64,000 nt of DNA from Gemmatimonadales bacterium. GTDB taxonomy: Bacteria; Gemmatimonadota; Gemmatimonadetes; Gemmatimonadales; GWC2-71-9. The translations under genes and the position numbers were made by a program. Positions 7,254-16,911 of this stretch are shown here, one piece after another. The stretch is taken from NCBI GenBank assembly GCA_025934955.1, contig JAICWE010000007.1, positions 1-64,000 of the forward strand, read 5' to 3'. Each line of letters opens with the position of its first letter. Within the stretch, counting starts at the first letter, position 1. The notes under the pieces are model-generated. The model was not told the DNA's origin and ran no database searches. It saw only the letters and a program-made list of their open reading frames with translations.

Positions 7254-8537
7254 TCAGTTGCTGCGTCGTCTGCGGCTCGGTCCGCCGCGTCCGGCCTCCT
7301 GCGCCGCGCGCCGCGCCGCTTTGGCTTCGGCCCGGGCGCGGTCTTCGGCCTTCTTCTGGCGGATCGCCGCGATCCGCTCTGCGAGCGGCGTCTCGAGGCG
7401 CGCCGCCGGGCGCGCCTGGTAATCGAAATCGGGAACCACCACCCGCGGCAAGCGCTTCCCCACCGCACGCTCGATGCGCTTGAGGTCGTCTTCCTCCTCG
7501 GGCGCCACGAAGGTGAAGGCGTCGCCCACCGCATCCGCCCGCGCCGTGCGGCCGACGCGGTGGACGTAGTCCTCCGGCACGTTCGGCACGTCGAAGTTCA
7601 CCACATGACCGAGCGCTTCGATGTCGATCCCGCGGGCGGCGATGTCGGTGGCGACGAGGACCCGATAGGTGCCGGCCTTGAAGCCGGCGAGCGCCTGGGT
7701 CCGCTGGGCCTGCGAGCGGTTGCCGTGGATCCGCTCCGCCCGGATGCCGTGATCGACGAGATGCTTCGCCAGCCGGTTGGCGCGATGCTTGGTGCGGGTG
7801 AACACCAGCGCCTCCCGCATGTCGCCCCGCTGGAGCAGCGCGAGCATCAGCGCGGCCTTGAGCTCCTGCGCCACCGGGTACACCGCCTGGGTGATGCCGA
7901 CCGCCGGTGCCGAACGCCGTCCGATGTTGATGCTGACCGGATCGCGCAGCATGTCCCGGGTGAGCGCCAGGATCGGCTCCGGCATCGTGGCGCTGAAGAA
8001 CAGGGTCTGCCGCCGCGGCGGCAGGTGCCGCAGGATCTTCCGGATCTCGGGAAGAAAGCCCATGTCCAGCATCCGGTCCGCCTCGTCGAGCACCAGCACC
8101 TCGAGCGCGGGCAATTTGGCGTAGGGCAGGCGGAAATGGTCGAGCAGGCGTCCCGGCGTGGCGATGAGGATGTCGGTGCCGCTGCGGAAGGCGTGCTCCT
8201 GCGGCCCCATGCCGACGCCGCCGAAGATGGACGCCGCGGTGACCGGCGTATGCATCGCCAGATCGTTCACGTCCTCCAGGATCTGCGCGGCGAGCTCGCG
8301 GGTCGGTGTGATCACGAGTGCGCGGGTGGCGCCGCGCGGCTTGCCGATCAGGCGTTGCAGGATCGGCAGCACGAAGGCCGCCGTCTTGCCGCTGCCGGTC
8401 ATCGCACAGGCGAGAACGTCGCGTCCGGCGAGCGCGGGCGGCACCGCCTCGACCTGGATCGGCGTCGGGCGAACGAAACCCAGCTCCTTGATGCCCCTGA
8501 GCAGCGTGGGATGGAGCTGGAGTGAGGCGAACGGCAA
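7254..8537 (-). CDS. rhlE: DEAD-box ATP-dependent RNA helicase (RhlE type)
   Basis: This 427-residue RNA helicase contains every DEAD-box motif in order: Q motif (GFVRPTPIQ), motif I (AMTGSGKT, residues 46-53), Ia (PTRELAAQI), GG, TPGR, II (DEAD), III (SAT), IV (LVFTRT), V (ARGID) and VI (HRVGRTAR). A basic Arg/Lys/Ala-rich tail of about 50 residues, typical of RhlE, probably binds RNA. RhlE proteins act in ribosome assembly and mRNA turnover. I propose a TTG start at 8537, giving MPFASLQLHP, because AGGA lies eight nt upstream and RhlE proteins begin close to that point. The upstream frame adds only 17 unconserved residues from a GTG. Confidence 0.93.
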   Translation of the reverse strand: MPFASLQLHPTLLRGIKELGFVRPTPIQVEAVPPALAGRDVLACAMTGSGKTAAFVLPILQRLIGKPRGATRALVITPTRELAAQILEDVNDLAMHTPVTAASIFGGVGMGPQEHAFRSGTDILIATPGRLLDHFRLPYAKLPALEVLVLDEADRMLDMGFLPEIRKILRHLPPRRQTLFFSATMPEPILALTRDMLRDPVSINIGRRSAPAVGITQAVYPVAQELKAALMLALLQRGDMREALVFTRTKHRANRLAKHLVDHGIRAERIHGNRSQAQRTQALAGFKAGTYRVLVATDIAARGIDIEALGHVVNFDVPNVPEDYVHRVGRTARADAVGDAFTFVAPEEEDDLKRIERAVGKRLPRVVVPDFDYQARPAARLETPLAERIAAIRQKKAEDRARAEAKAARRAAQEAGRGGPSRRRRSN

Positions 8538-8739
8538 ATGGAATTCCTGGTGACGAGGCGGGGGATCGGCGCGGCGGTCGACCCGCAAAGCTTACCGACG
8601 CCGCGAAGCGGCGGCAACCGGGCGGCAGCCGAGCGTTGGTGTCGCTCTGACTCGCTCCCGATCGTCCCCGTCGTGTTCCCGCTGCATCACGCCGCCGCCC
8701 CGACCGGCCGCGGTCCACATCCGCTCACGGAGCGTCCGT

Positions 8740-9231
8740 ATGCGAGGTTTCTGCAGTGCGCTGCTGCTGCTGTGCGCCGCCCCCGGCCTTGTGGTCGCGC
8801 AGACGAGTGCGCCGGACCCGCGGGCGGGGATCGACAGCTTCAACGTGGCGTTCGATGCGGCGACGCGGCACATGGACAACGCGGCGACCGTCGCCCTCTG
8901 GGAGGACGACGGCATCAGTCTCCTGCCGAGCGCGAAGCCGGTCGTCGGCCGGAAGGCGATCGGCGACCTGATCGACGCCGTCACCCGGCAGTTCCCCGGC
9001 GCCACGATGGAGAAGTTCGAGAGCGCGTGTCATGACATCGAGATCGCAGGCCCCTGGGCATCGGAGTGGTGTACCGAGCACCAGATCGTGCGGCTCTCGG
9101 CCGACAGGACGTTCGACGGCTGGGGGAAGATGCTGCTGGTGCTGCACCGCGGCACGGACGGGCGGTGGCGGCTCAGTCGCGAGATGTGGAACCAGGCGGT
9201 GCCGGCCGATTCCAGCTCAGCGTCACACTAG
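8740..9231 (+). CDS. Secreted SnoaL/DUF4440-like protein
   Basis: This 163-residue protein has a clear signal peptide (residues 1-20, ending LVVAQ) and a single SnoaL/NTF2-like domain. The pattern is an N-terminal helix (IDSFNVAFDAATRHMDNAATVALWEDDGISLLP), a VVGRKAIGDLIDAV helix, and strands ending in WRLSREMWN. These are cone-shaped folds that bind small hydrophobic ligands, and many such exported members have no known activity. GGAG lies seven nt before the ATG. The stop overlaps the stop of the convergent hydrolase gene by four nt. Two cysteines (in ESACHD and SEWCTE) may form a periplasmic disulfide. Confidence 0.8.
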   Translation: MRGFCSALLLLCAAPGLVVAQTSAPDPRAGIDSFNVAFDAATRHMDNAATVALWEDDGISLLPSAKPVVGRKAIGDLIDAVTRQFPGATMEKFESACHDIEIAGPWASEWCTEHQIVRLSADRTFDGWGKMLLVLHRGTDGRWRLSREMWNQAVPADSSSASH

Positions 9232-9950
9232 CGCCCCGGCAGCCGGTAGGTGGAGAGAAAGCTCCAGGCGTCCTCATCGATCCGGGCGGCCACGGGCGTG
9301 TAGCCGTGGTCCTGTCCGGGAATCTCCAGGTAGCGCACCGGAAATCCCTTCCCCGCCAGGAGGTCGCGGGTGCGTTGGACCTTCGCCGGCGGATAGTACG
9401 GGTCCCGCTCGCCGACGTAGAGGGCGACCGGGACCTTGCGCGTGGCGCTGTCGACGATCGGGTAGAAGTCATCCGCGATCGCGGCCGCATACACCGCCGC
9501 CGCCGCGAAGTAGTCCGACGCCAGCATGGCGCCGTCGAACGCCAGATAGCCGCCCATCGAGTAGCCGAAGAGATACACCCGGTCTGCATCCACCCGGACT
9601 CTGCGCTTCGCGTCATCCACGACGCAGCGGAACACCGCCGGCGCCACTGCCTCGAACCACAGCTCCCGGGGAATCTGCGGGGCGATCAGCACCACCCGCT
9701 CCCGCGCGGCGAGCGGACCCCAGGGCTGCATGAGATCGCTGCTCAGCCCGCCGGCGCCGTGCAGCAGCAGGATCGCGGGCAATGCGGCGTGCCGGTCGGG
9801 CGAGGACAGCTCGTACTGATAGGATCGCCCGGCGCATTTGACGTTGCGCGTCTCGGGTCGCGGGACGCTCGCCGCACGCGCGCTCGGACTCACGCCGCCG
9901 CCCGATGACGCGATCCACACGGCGGCGACGCATGTCGCGAGATGGCGCAT
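9228..9950 (-). CDS. Secreted alpha/beta hydrolase (PHB-depolymerase/LpqC-like)
   Basis: This 240-residue exported serine hydrolase has a signal peptide at about residues 1-27, an oxyanion loop LLLHGAGG at 61-68, the nucleophile elbow GYSMGG with Ser131, an acid in GERDPYY and a catalytic His in GQDHGYTP. The arrangement fits the esterase/poly(3-hydroxybutyrate) depolymerase-like (COG3509/COG4099) group, which cleaves short esters. The substrate is not identifiable. GGAG lies seven nt before the ATG at 9950. It is transcribed away from its neighbour on the left, with which it shares overlapping stop codons, and in the same direction as the AI-2E permease gene 78 nt upstream. Confidence 0.85.
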   Translation of the reverse strand: MRHLATCVAAVWIASSGGGVSPSARAASVPRPETRNVKCAGRSYQYELSSPDRHAALPAILLLHGAGGLSSDLMQPWGPLAARERVVLIAPQIPRELWFEAVAPAVFRCVVDDAKRRVRVDADRVYLFGYSMGGYLAFDGAMLASDYFAAAAVYAAAIADDFYPIVDSATRKVPVALYVGERDPYYPPAKVQRTRDLLAGKGFPVRYLEIPGQDHGYTPVAARIDEDAWSFLSTYRLPGR

Positions 9951-10028
9951 GATGATGCTCCGGAGGAAGGATCGCTCTCAGCCGGGGAGGTGACGCCGCG
10001 AGGCGCCGCTCGCGCACACGCGGCGTCG

Positions 10029-11039
10029 CTAGTCGGTGATGTCGGCGTCGCCCTCCAGATACTCCGCCCGGTACATCCGGATCAGCTCGAAGAAGTACGA
10101 GATGGCGAGCGGCCCCACCAGCAGCCCCAGCAGCCCGAAGTAACGGATTCCGGCGAACGCGCCGATAACGGTGACGAACGGATGGATCTGCGCGTAGCGG
10201 CGGAACACCCAGGGCCGGATCAGGTTGTCCACCTGCCCGAGCACCAGCAGGCCCCAAAGCGCGAGCGCCACGGCCCAGGCATAGCGATGGTCGAGCGCGA
10301 GCGACAGCACGCCGGGGATCCAGATGATCCCGCTGCCGATGACCGGAAGGATCGCGAACAGCACCGTCACCACGCCCCAGAAAAGCGGATTGGCGAGGCC
10401 GGCGGCCCAGAAGGCGAGGCCGAGCAGCAGGCCCTGGATCGCGGCGGTCAGGAACGTGCCGATGAGCGTGCTGGCGGTGACGTTCCGGAACCGCGTGCGC
10501 AATGCCTCCGCGTTGGCGCGCGAGAACGGGATGAAGGGTCGGAGCCCGCGCCACGCTTCTTCCGGCGCGCGCAGGAGGTAGAAGAGGCCGAACACGGCGA
10601 CGGTGAGCTGAATGCCGACGCGGGTGGCGGTGCCGAGCAGACTGAGCGCGCTCGCGCCGAGCCAGGAGACGGCGCGCGCGCCGAGCTGCTGGATCTGCTC
10701 GCCGACCTGATACGGCCCGATGCGAAGCTCGGCGATTCGCTGGGTGAGCGGGCTCTCGACCACCGTCGCCGCCATGCCCGGCGCCTGGGTCGCAACCAGC
10801 GTCACGAAGGAGATGCCGGGCCCGAGCACCAGCAGGATCGCGAGCAGGATGACGATGATCGCGGCGACGCCGCGCGGGATCCTCCGAGCGAGCCAGCGAT
10901 AGAGCGGACGGAAGACGACGTAGAACACCGCCGCGCCCACGAGCCCCGTCGCGAACGGCCACACCGCGATCGCGAGCGCCACGCCGAGTACGATGATGAG
11001 CAGAGCCGCCTGGCGCTGCCGGGTATCCAGAAAGGGCAT
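10029..11039 (-). CDS. AI-2E family transporter (PerM/YdiK type)
   Basis: This 336-residue inner-membrane protein has about eight helices. It has the family layout: two pairs of N-terminal helices (ALLIIVLGVALAIAVWPF and AAIIVILLAILLVLGPG), a large periplasmic region, and a C-terminal helix cluster containing the conserved GSGIIWIPG and GLLGLLVGPLA segments. Despite the name, members export varied substrates (autoinducer-2 in one case, Na+/H+ in others), so the function is open. There is no Shine-Dalgarno; TACTCT at 11046-11051 sits exactly six nt before the ATG, which suggests a leaderless mRNA. It is divergent from the hybrid kinase gene. Confidence 0.9.
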   Translation of the reverse strand: MPFLDTRQRQAALLIIVLGVALAIAVWPFATGLVGAAVFYVVFRPLYRWLARRIPRGVAAIIVILLAILLVLGPGISFVTLVATQAPGMAATVVESPLTQRIAELRIGPYQVGEQIQQLGARAVSWLGASALSLLGTATRVGIQLTVAVFGLFYLLRAPEEAWRGLRPFIPFSRANAEALRTRFRNVTASTLIGTFLTAAIQGLLLGLAFWAAGLANPLFWGVVTVLFAILPVIGSGIIWIPGVLSLALDHRYAWAVALALWGLLVLGQVDNLIRPWVFRRYAQIHPFVTVIGAFAGIRYFGLLGLLVGPLAISYFFELIRMYRAEYLEGDADITD

Positions 11040-11045
11040 CCGCCA

Positions 11046-11051
11046 AGAGTA
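11046..11051 (-). promoter_or_regulatory. Candidate -10 box (TACTCT) of leaderless AI-2E gene
   Basis: Read on the minus strand, TACTCT is followed by exactly six bases (TGGCGG) and the ATG at 11039. A transcript starting at the usual distance would begin at or next to the start codon. No purine-rich ribosome site is present. No clear -35 box is seen. Confidence 0.5.
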
Positions 11052-11213
11052 TCGGCCGACCGAAGGCGCCGCCAGCCGGGGCCTTGTTTGCGCCTCCGCC
11101 GCTGGCGATCTTGTTCGTCCCCTCCCTCACAGCTCGCATCCGGTCTGCGAGACGGTGTTGCCCGTGTCTCATCTCCAGCACCTTCAGCAACGCCCTTCCG
11201 GCCGGCCATCCCC

Positions 11214-14126
11214 GTGAGCGAGGTACCGGACGCGGGTCTCGACCGCATGACGCGGCTGGCCGATGAGCTCACCGCGCTGGTGGACGCGGCACCGCTGCCG
11301 ATCGTCACGCTCGAGCTGGACGGCACGGTCCTCAGCTGGAATCCCGCGGCGGAGCGGGTGTTCGGCTGGAGCGCCGCCGAGACAATCGGGCGGATTCTCC
11401 CGCTGGTGCAAGCCGGGGCCGAAGCCGATTTCCGCGCGCGGCTCGCACGGGTCGCGGGCGGCGAGCGGCTGGTGGATGAGGAGGTCGTTCGCCGCCGGGC
11501 GGATGGGCGGCCGATCGCCGTCGCCATCTCCACCGCGCTGCTTCCCGCCACGGCGGACCGGCCGCGCCGCCTCCTCGCCATCTACCAGGACGTCTCCGAT
11601 CGCCGCCGCGCCGAGCGCCTCTCCGAGTTGGAGCGCAGCGTCCTCGGCGCGCTCGCGACGGACACGCCGCTGCCCGACGTTCTGGCCGAGCTGGCGGCGT
11701 TCGTCGAGCAGACGAAGGATGACCAGCCGAGTATCGCCGCCGCCGCACGCCTCTCGGCCCTGGCCGTCGAGCAGCACGACGTCCGCTCGGCGCTTGCCGC
11801 GAGCGAGGCCCGCGCGCGGGAGCGGCTCCGCGAACTGGAGCACGTGTACCAGGGCGCGCCGATCGGCCTCGCGCTGATGGGACGCGACTATCGCTTCCTT
11901 CGCGTGAACGAGATGCTGGCCGAAATGAACGGTCTTCCCGCCACGGCGCATATCGGGCGCTCGCTACATGAGGTGGTGCCGCAGCTGGGCGACGAGCTCG
12001 CCGCGGCCTATCGCCACGTGTTCGAGACCGGGGAGCCGCTGCTGGACGTGGAGTTGAGCGGAATGACGTCGAAGATGCCGGGCGCGCGGCGGCACTGGCA
12101 GGTGAGCTTCGTGCCGGTGTTCGACGACGCTCGGCGGGTCGTCGCCGCGAGCGCGTTCGTGGTCGAGATGACCGCGCACCGTGAAGCCGAGGCGCGGCTC
12201 CGCGAGAGCGAGGAGCGCTACCGGCTCGCCACCCACGCGATGAGCGGCTTCATCTACGACTGGGACGTGGCGGCGGGCCGGGTCGCGCGGTCCGGCCGGA
12301 TGCACGACCTGCTTGGCTTCGCCATCGGCGACGCGTCACCCGACGCGGAGTGGTGGCTGAGCCGAATACATCCCGACGACGCGGACGAGATGGACCGGCG
12401 GGTCGCCGCCGCGCTGGCGCAGGGCTCGGGCTTCGGTCTGCAGTACCGCATGCGCCATCGCGACGGCAGCTGGATCCACGTGTGGGACCAGGGGCTCATC
12501 GTGCGCGACGCCGACGGCCGCGCGGCCCGCGTGGTGGGGAGCTGCAGCGACGTGACGCCGCTCCGGCGGGCGCAGGCCGCGCTCATTGCGTCGTCGCGCC
12601 GCTACGAGTCGGTGGTGGAGTCGCTCGACGGGATCATCTGGGAGGCGGACGCGGCGACGCCGCGCTTCACCTTCGTGAGCCGGCAGGCCGCCCGTCTCCT
12701 GGGCCACCCGACCGAGCGCTGGCTCGAGCCGGAGTTCTGGCCGGCGCACCTCCATCCCGAGGACCGGGAGCGCGCGCTCCGCTTCTGGGCCGACGGCGCG
12801 ACCGACGACCGCAATCGCGAAATCGAGTACCGCTTCCGCCACGCGGACGGCGAGTATCGCTGGGTGCGCGACATCGTCACCGTGGCACGCGAGGCCGACG
12901 GCACCCGGATCCTGCGCGGGCTCATGCTCGACCTGACCGAGCAGAAGCGGCTGGAGGAGCAGCTCCGCCAGTCGCAGAAGATGGAGGCGGTCGGCCGGCT
13001 GGCCGGCGGGATCGCGCACGACTTCAACAACCTGCTGACCGGGATCCTGAGCTACAGCGAACTCGTGCTGGAGCAGCTTCCGGCCGACGATCCGCTGCGG
13101 GAGGACATCCACGAGATCCGCTCCTCCGGCGAGCGGGCGGCCAATCTCACCCGCCAGCTCCTCGCCTTCAGCCGGCGCCAGGTGCTGCAGCCGAGGCCGC
13201 TGGTGCTGAACGACATCGTGGCCGGGCTCGACCGCATGCTGCGCCGATTGCTGGGCGAGGACCTCGAGCTGCGCACCGAACTGGCCGATGATCTCTGGAC
13301 CACGCTCGCCGACGCGAGTCAGATCGAGCAGGTGCTGATGAACCTCGCGGTGAACGCGCGCGACGCGATGCCGGACGGCGGCACCATCACGATCACCACG
13401 AGCAACGCCGCCGTCGGCGCTGAAGAGTCGAAGCAGCTCGCGTACGTCGGCCCGGGAGAGTACGTCCGCCTCACGATGCGCGACACCGGCGAGGGAATGA
13501 GCGCGGAGACGATGGCGCGGGTCTTCGAGCCGTTCTTCACCACCAAGGAACCGGGCAAGGGTACCGGACTCGGCCTCGCCATGGTGTACGGCGTCGTGAA
13601 GCAGAGCGGCGGCTCGGTGCTGGTGGCGAGCGAGCCGGGCGCGGGCAGCGTGTTCACCATCTACCTTCCCCGCGCCGCGCAGGGAGTGGCGCAGCACGCG
13701 GCGCCGGTGCCGGAGCGGCGCGCCGCCGGCGGCAGCGAGACCATCCTGCTGGTGGAGGACGACGCGGTGGTGCGCCGGCTCGCGCGCGAGGTGCTCCGGC
13801 GCCACGGCTACCTGGTGCTGGAAGCCGCGGACGCCGCCGACGCGCTGGCGCACTGCGGCCGCGCCGACACCCGGATCGATCTCCTGCTCACCGACGTGGT
13901 GATGCCGCAGATGAGCGGGCGCGAGCTGGTGACCCGCGCTGCGCGCACCCGGCCGGAGCTGCGCGTGCTGTTCATCTCCGGCTACTCGCCGGAGGCGATC
14001 GAACACCATGGCGTCCTGGCGCCCGGCGCCGAGTTCCTCCCCAAGCCGTTCACCCCGCAGACGCTCACGACCAAGGTCCGCGCCGTGCTGGACGGGGTGA
14101 CGGCGGCGCCGGCCGCCGAGCACTGA
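11214..14126 (+). CDS. Hybrid sensor histidine kinase with four PAS domains and receiver
   Basis: This is a 970-residue cytoplasmic hybrid kinase without membrane helices. The order is PAS (about 11-125), a remnant of a GAF domain (about 136-205), PAS (206-320), PAS (332-445), PAS (460-580), HisKA with phospho-accepting His602 in GGIAHDFNN, HATPase with NARDAM, DTGEGM and TGLGL boxes (699-820), and a receiver (841-960) with Asp894 and Lys944. This is the HWE-distinct, NtrB/FixL-like hybrid layout. The GAF part has its first and last helices but lacks the roughly 110-residue core. The GTG at 11214 was chosen; the ATG at 11247 is an alternative. It heads a same-strand signalling run and could phosphorylate downstream partners through the Hpt protein. 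The sensed signal is unknown. Confidence 0.93.
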   Translation: MSEVPDAGLDRMTRLADELTALVDAAPLPIVTLELDGTVLSWNPAAERVFGWSAAETIGRILPLVQAGAEADFRARLARVAGGERLVDEEVVRRRADGRPIAVAISTALLPATADRPRRLLAIYQDVSDRRRAERLSELERSVLGALATDTPLPDVLAELAAFVEQTKDDQPSIAAAARLSALAVEQHDVRSALAASEARARERLRELEHVYQGAPIGLALMGRDYRFLRVNEMLAEMNGLPATAHIGRSLHEVVPQLGDELAAAYRHVFETGEPLLDVELSGMTSKMPGARRHWQVSFVPVFDDARRVVAASAFVVEMTAHREAEARLRESEERYRLATHAMSGFIYDWDVAAGRVARSGRMHDLLGFAIGDASPDAEWWLSRIHPDDADEMDRRVAAALAQGSGFGLQYRMRHRDGSWIHVWDQGLIVRDADGRAARVVGSCSDVTPLRRAQAALIASSRRYESVVESLDGIIWEADAATPRFTFVSRQAARLLGHPTERWLEPEFWPAHLHPEDRERALRFWADGATDDRNREIEYRFRHADGEYRWVRDIVTVAREADGTRILRGLMLDLTEQKRLEEQLRQSQKMEAVGRLAGGIAHDFNNLLTGILSYSELVLEQLPADDPLREDIHEIRSSGERAANLTRQLLAFSRRQVLQPRPLVLNDIVAGLDRMLRRLLGEDLELRTELADDLWTTLADASQIEQVLMNLAVNARDAMPDGGTITITTSNAAVGAEESKQLAYVGPGEYVRLTMRDTGEGMSAETMARVFEPFFTTKEPGKGTGLGLAMVYGVVKQSGGSVLVASEPGAGSVFTIYLPRAAQGVAQHAAPVPERRAAGGSETILLVEDDAVVRRLAREVLRRHGYLVLEAADAADALAHCGRADTRIDLLLTDVVMPQMSGRELVTRAARTRPELRVLFISGYSPEAIEHHGVLAPGAEFLPKPFTPQTLTTKVRAVLDGVTAAPAAEH

Positions 14127-14199
14127 CGCCGCTGGCGCGCGGCTCCGGTCGGGCCTACCTTCTCCCTTCGCCCGGACTCGTCCTCTCCACCGTAAGGTC

Positions 14200-16911
14200 G
14201 TGCCGGTCCCCGTGCTGATCGCTCCCGGGCGCCGGAGTCCGCTCCGCCCCGTCGCGGCTGTCGCCGCACCTCTTGTCGTGCCGCCGCTCGCGCCGGTGAC
14301 CCTCGCGGCGCTCGCGGTCGCCGCGCTCGTGCTGCTCCTCGCCTGGCTCGCCGTGCGCGAGCGCCGGCGCCGCCGCGGCGCGGAGCGTGTCGCCGCCGAA
14401 ATCGGCAGGCGGCTCCGCGCCATCAGCGGCCGGATGCGCGAGTCGGTCGTCGCCTACGATCTCCAGAACCGGGTCCTCTTCGTCAACCCCGCCTTCGAGA
14501 CGCTGACCGGCTTCACCCCGGCCGAGCTCCACGCCGGCCACTTCATCGACTACGTCCACCCCGACGACCGCACGGCGGTGCTGGCCGAGTGGGAAAGCGT
14601 GAAGAGCGGCAACTCGATGCTGGGCCAGGAGTACCGCATCGTGACCCGGGACGGGCGAATCCGCTGGGTTTCGGGCTCCTGGGAGCCGCTGCGCGACGAG
14701 GTGGGCCGGCAGATGGGCGTGCTCGGTGCCGAGCTGGACATCACCGAGCGGCGCCGCGGTGAGGAGGAGCTGCGGCGCGAGGCGGAGCTGATCGAGCAGC
14801 TCGCCATGGTCCAACGCACCGCCGCCGCCGCCGCGCTCGACCCCGACGCCGTGCTCCGCGTCGTGAGCGAGCAGGCCCGGGCGCTCACCGGTGCCACCGG
14901 CGTGACGCTCGAGCTGCGCAGCGGCGACACGCTGGTGCCGCGGGTGCAGCTCGGCGCGCGGGCGCCGCGGGTGGATCCGCGCCAGAGTCTCGCGTGGCTG
15001 GCGACCCGCACCGCCATGGTGCAGCGACTGGACGACGCCAATCTCTCCGCCGCCGACCGGCAGGCGTGGGCCGCGGCCGGCGCGCGCTCGATGATCGCGC
15101 TGCCCGTCACCGGCGGCGACGCGGTGGGCCCGGTCGGCGCGCTGGTGGCGGTCTCCAGCGAGCCCGACGCGTTCGGCGATCGGGAGCGGCGGGTGCTCGA
15201 CGTGCTCGGCGGGATGATCGGCGTCGCGCTGAGTCTCGCCGGCGCGGTCGGCGCCCGGCAGGTGCGGCTGGAGGAGCGCACCCGCGCGCTGCAGGAGAGC
15301 GAGGCGCGCTTCAAGCAGCTGGTGGATGCGGCGCAGGAAGGCATCTGGGTTCTGGACGATCGCGGCGTCACCACCTACGTCAACAGCCGACTCGCGACGA
15401 TGCTCGGTTTCGAGGGCGGCGAGATGCTGGGCCGCGCCCTCGGCGACTTCGCCGACTCGGGCACGCGACCGGAGATCCAGCGCCGGGTCGGCCGGGACAG
15501 CGGCCCGCGCGCGACCAACGGCGACGTGCGCCTGCGCCGGAAGGACGGCGCGGAGCTCTGGGCCATCATGGCGACGAGCCCGATCATCGGCCGCGACGGC
15601 ACCTGGGTCGGCACCGTCGGCATGCTGACCGACATCACCGAGCGGAAGCGCGCCGAGGAAGGGCTCCGCCACTCCGCCGAGCGGCAGCGCGTGCTGCACG
15701 AGATCGATCAGGCGGTGCTCGCCGCCCGCACGCTGGGCGAAGTCGGCCGCGTCGCGCTGTCGCGGCTGCGGCGCCTGGTCCCCTGCTATCGCTGCAGCGC
15801 GCTGCTGTTCGACTTCGAGCGGGGCGAGGCGCACCTCTTCGCCGGCTTCGTCGGCAGCGACGCGCTGACCGCCGCGCCGATCCCGCTCTCCGATCTCTCG
15901 CCGCCCGAGACGCTGCGGCTCGGTACGGTGCGCTACGTCGCCGATCTCGCCGCGGCCGCGTCGCGGGCACCGTACCTCGACCAGCTGGTGGCCGACGGCA
16001 TCCGGAGCGTGCTCACCGTACCGCTGCTGGTGGACGGCGACGTCGTCGGTGAGCTGAACCTCGCCGCCACTACACCCGACGCCTTCGGACCGGAGCATCG
16101 CGACATGGCGCAGGAGCTGGCGGTGCCGCTCGCCATCGCCGCGCAGCAGGCGCGGCTCCGGGGCGAGCTGCGGCAGCAGACGGCGGAGCTGGAGCGGCGC
16201 CTCGCCGAGCGCACCGCCGAGCTGCGCGGCGCGACCGGCGAGCTGGACACGCTCGCGTACGCGATCGCGCACGAACTGCGCGCGCCGCTGCGACAGGTGA
16301 GCGGCTTCGCCCAGATCCTGCTCGACGAGCACGCCGCCGCCTTGGGGTGCGACGCCGCGCATTACGCCGAACGGATCCGCGACGGCGCCGCCGCGCTGGG
16401 CGAGCTGCTCCACGGACTGGCGCAGCTCGCGCGCATCGGCCGGCAGGATCTCCTGCGCCGGCCGACGGCGCTCGGCCCGCTGGTCGAGGAGATCGGCCGC
16501 GAGCTCGAGCCGGACGCCGGCGCGCGCGATTTCCGCTGGCAGGTCGGCGAGCTCCCCGTCGTCATCGCCGACCCGGCGCTGCTCCGCGTCGCGATCACCG
16601 AGCTGATGCGGAATGCGGTCAAGTTCACCGCCACCCGCGAGCACGCGGTCGCACGGATCTTCTGCGTGCGGGAGGAGGAGCAGATCGGCCTCGCCATCGC
16701 CGACAACGGCGTCGGCTTCGACCCCGCGCAGGCCGAGCGGCTCTTCCAGCCGTTCCAGCGGCTGCACCGCGCCGACGAATTCACCGGGCTCGGGCTGGGC
16801 CTCGCGCTGGCCGATCGAGTCGCCCGGCGGCACGGCGGCGAGGTGCGCGCGGAAGCGGAGCCGGGCGGCGGAGCCACGTTCGTCTTCACCGTCGCCGCGG
16901 CAGGCCGGTGA
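14200..16911 (+). CDS. Membrane-anchored multi-sensor histidine kinase (PAS-GAF-PAS-GAF)
   Basis: This 903-residue kinase has one N-terminal membrane helix (about 26-53) followed by a basic stop-transfer stretch. The order is then PAS (about 70-190), GAF (200-345), PAS (367-480), GAF (495-645), coiled-coil and HisKA with His691 in AIAHELRAPLRQVSGF, and HATPase (790-900) with MRNAVKF, DNGVGFD and GLGLGLALA. The HisKA motif is that of bacteriophytochrome-like kinases, which normally signal to small Rcp1-type regulators. Exactly such a regulator follows, overlapping by four nt. The GTG start at 14200 is supported by reading into the helix; no good Shine-Dalgarno is seen. GAF ligands cannot be told from the sequence; the phytochrome bilin Cys is absent. 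Confidence 0.92.
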   Translation: MPVPVLIAPGRRSPLRPVAAVAAPLVVPPLAPVTLAALAVAALVLLLAWLAVRERRRRRGAERVAAEIGRRLRAISGRMRESVVAYDLQNRVLFVNPAFETLTGFTPAELHAGHFIDYVHPDDRTAVLAEWESVKSGNSMLGQEYRIVTRDGRIRWVSGSWEPLRDEVGRQMGVLGAELDITERRRGEEELRREAELIEQLAMVQRTAAAAALDPDAVLRVVSEQARALTGATGVTLELRSGDTLVPRVQLGARAPRVDPRQSLAWLATRTAMVQRLDDANLSAADRQAWAAAGARSMIALPVTGGDAVGPVGALVAVSSEPDAFGDRERRVLDVLGGMIGVALSLAGAVGARQVRLEERTRALQESEARFKQLVDAAQEGIWVLDDRGVTTYVNSRLATMLGFEGGEMLGRALGDFADSGTRPEIQRRVGRDSGPRATNGDVRLRRKDGAELWAIMATSPIIGRDGTWVGTVGMLTDITERKRAEEGLRHSAERQRVLHEIDQAVLAARTLGEVGRVALSRLRRLVPCYRCSALLFDFERGEAHLFAGFVGSDALTAAPIPLSDLSPPETLRLGTVRYVADLAAAASRAPYLDQLVADGIRSVLTVPLLVDGDVVGELNLAATTPDAFGPEHRDMAQELAVPLAIAAQQARLRGELRQQTAELERRLAERTAELRGATGELDTLAYAIAHELRAPLRQVSGFAQILLDEHAAALGCDAAHYAERIRDGAAALGELLHGLAQLARIGRQDLLRRPTALGPLVEEIGRELEPDAGARDFRWQVGELPVVIADPALLRVAITELMRNAVKFTATREHAVARIFCVREEEQIGLAIADNGVGFDPAQAERLFQPFQRLHRADEFTGLGLGLALADRVARRHGGEVRAEAEPGGGATFVFTVAAAGR

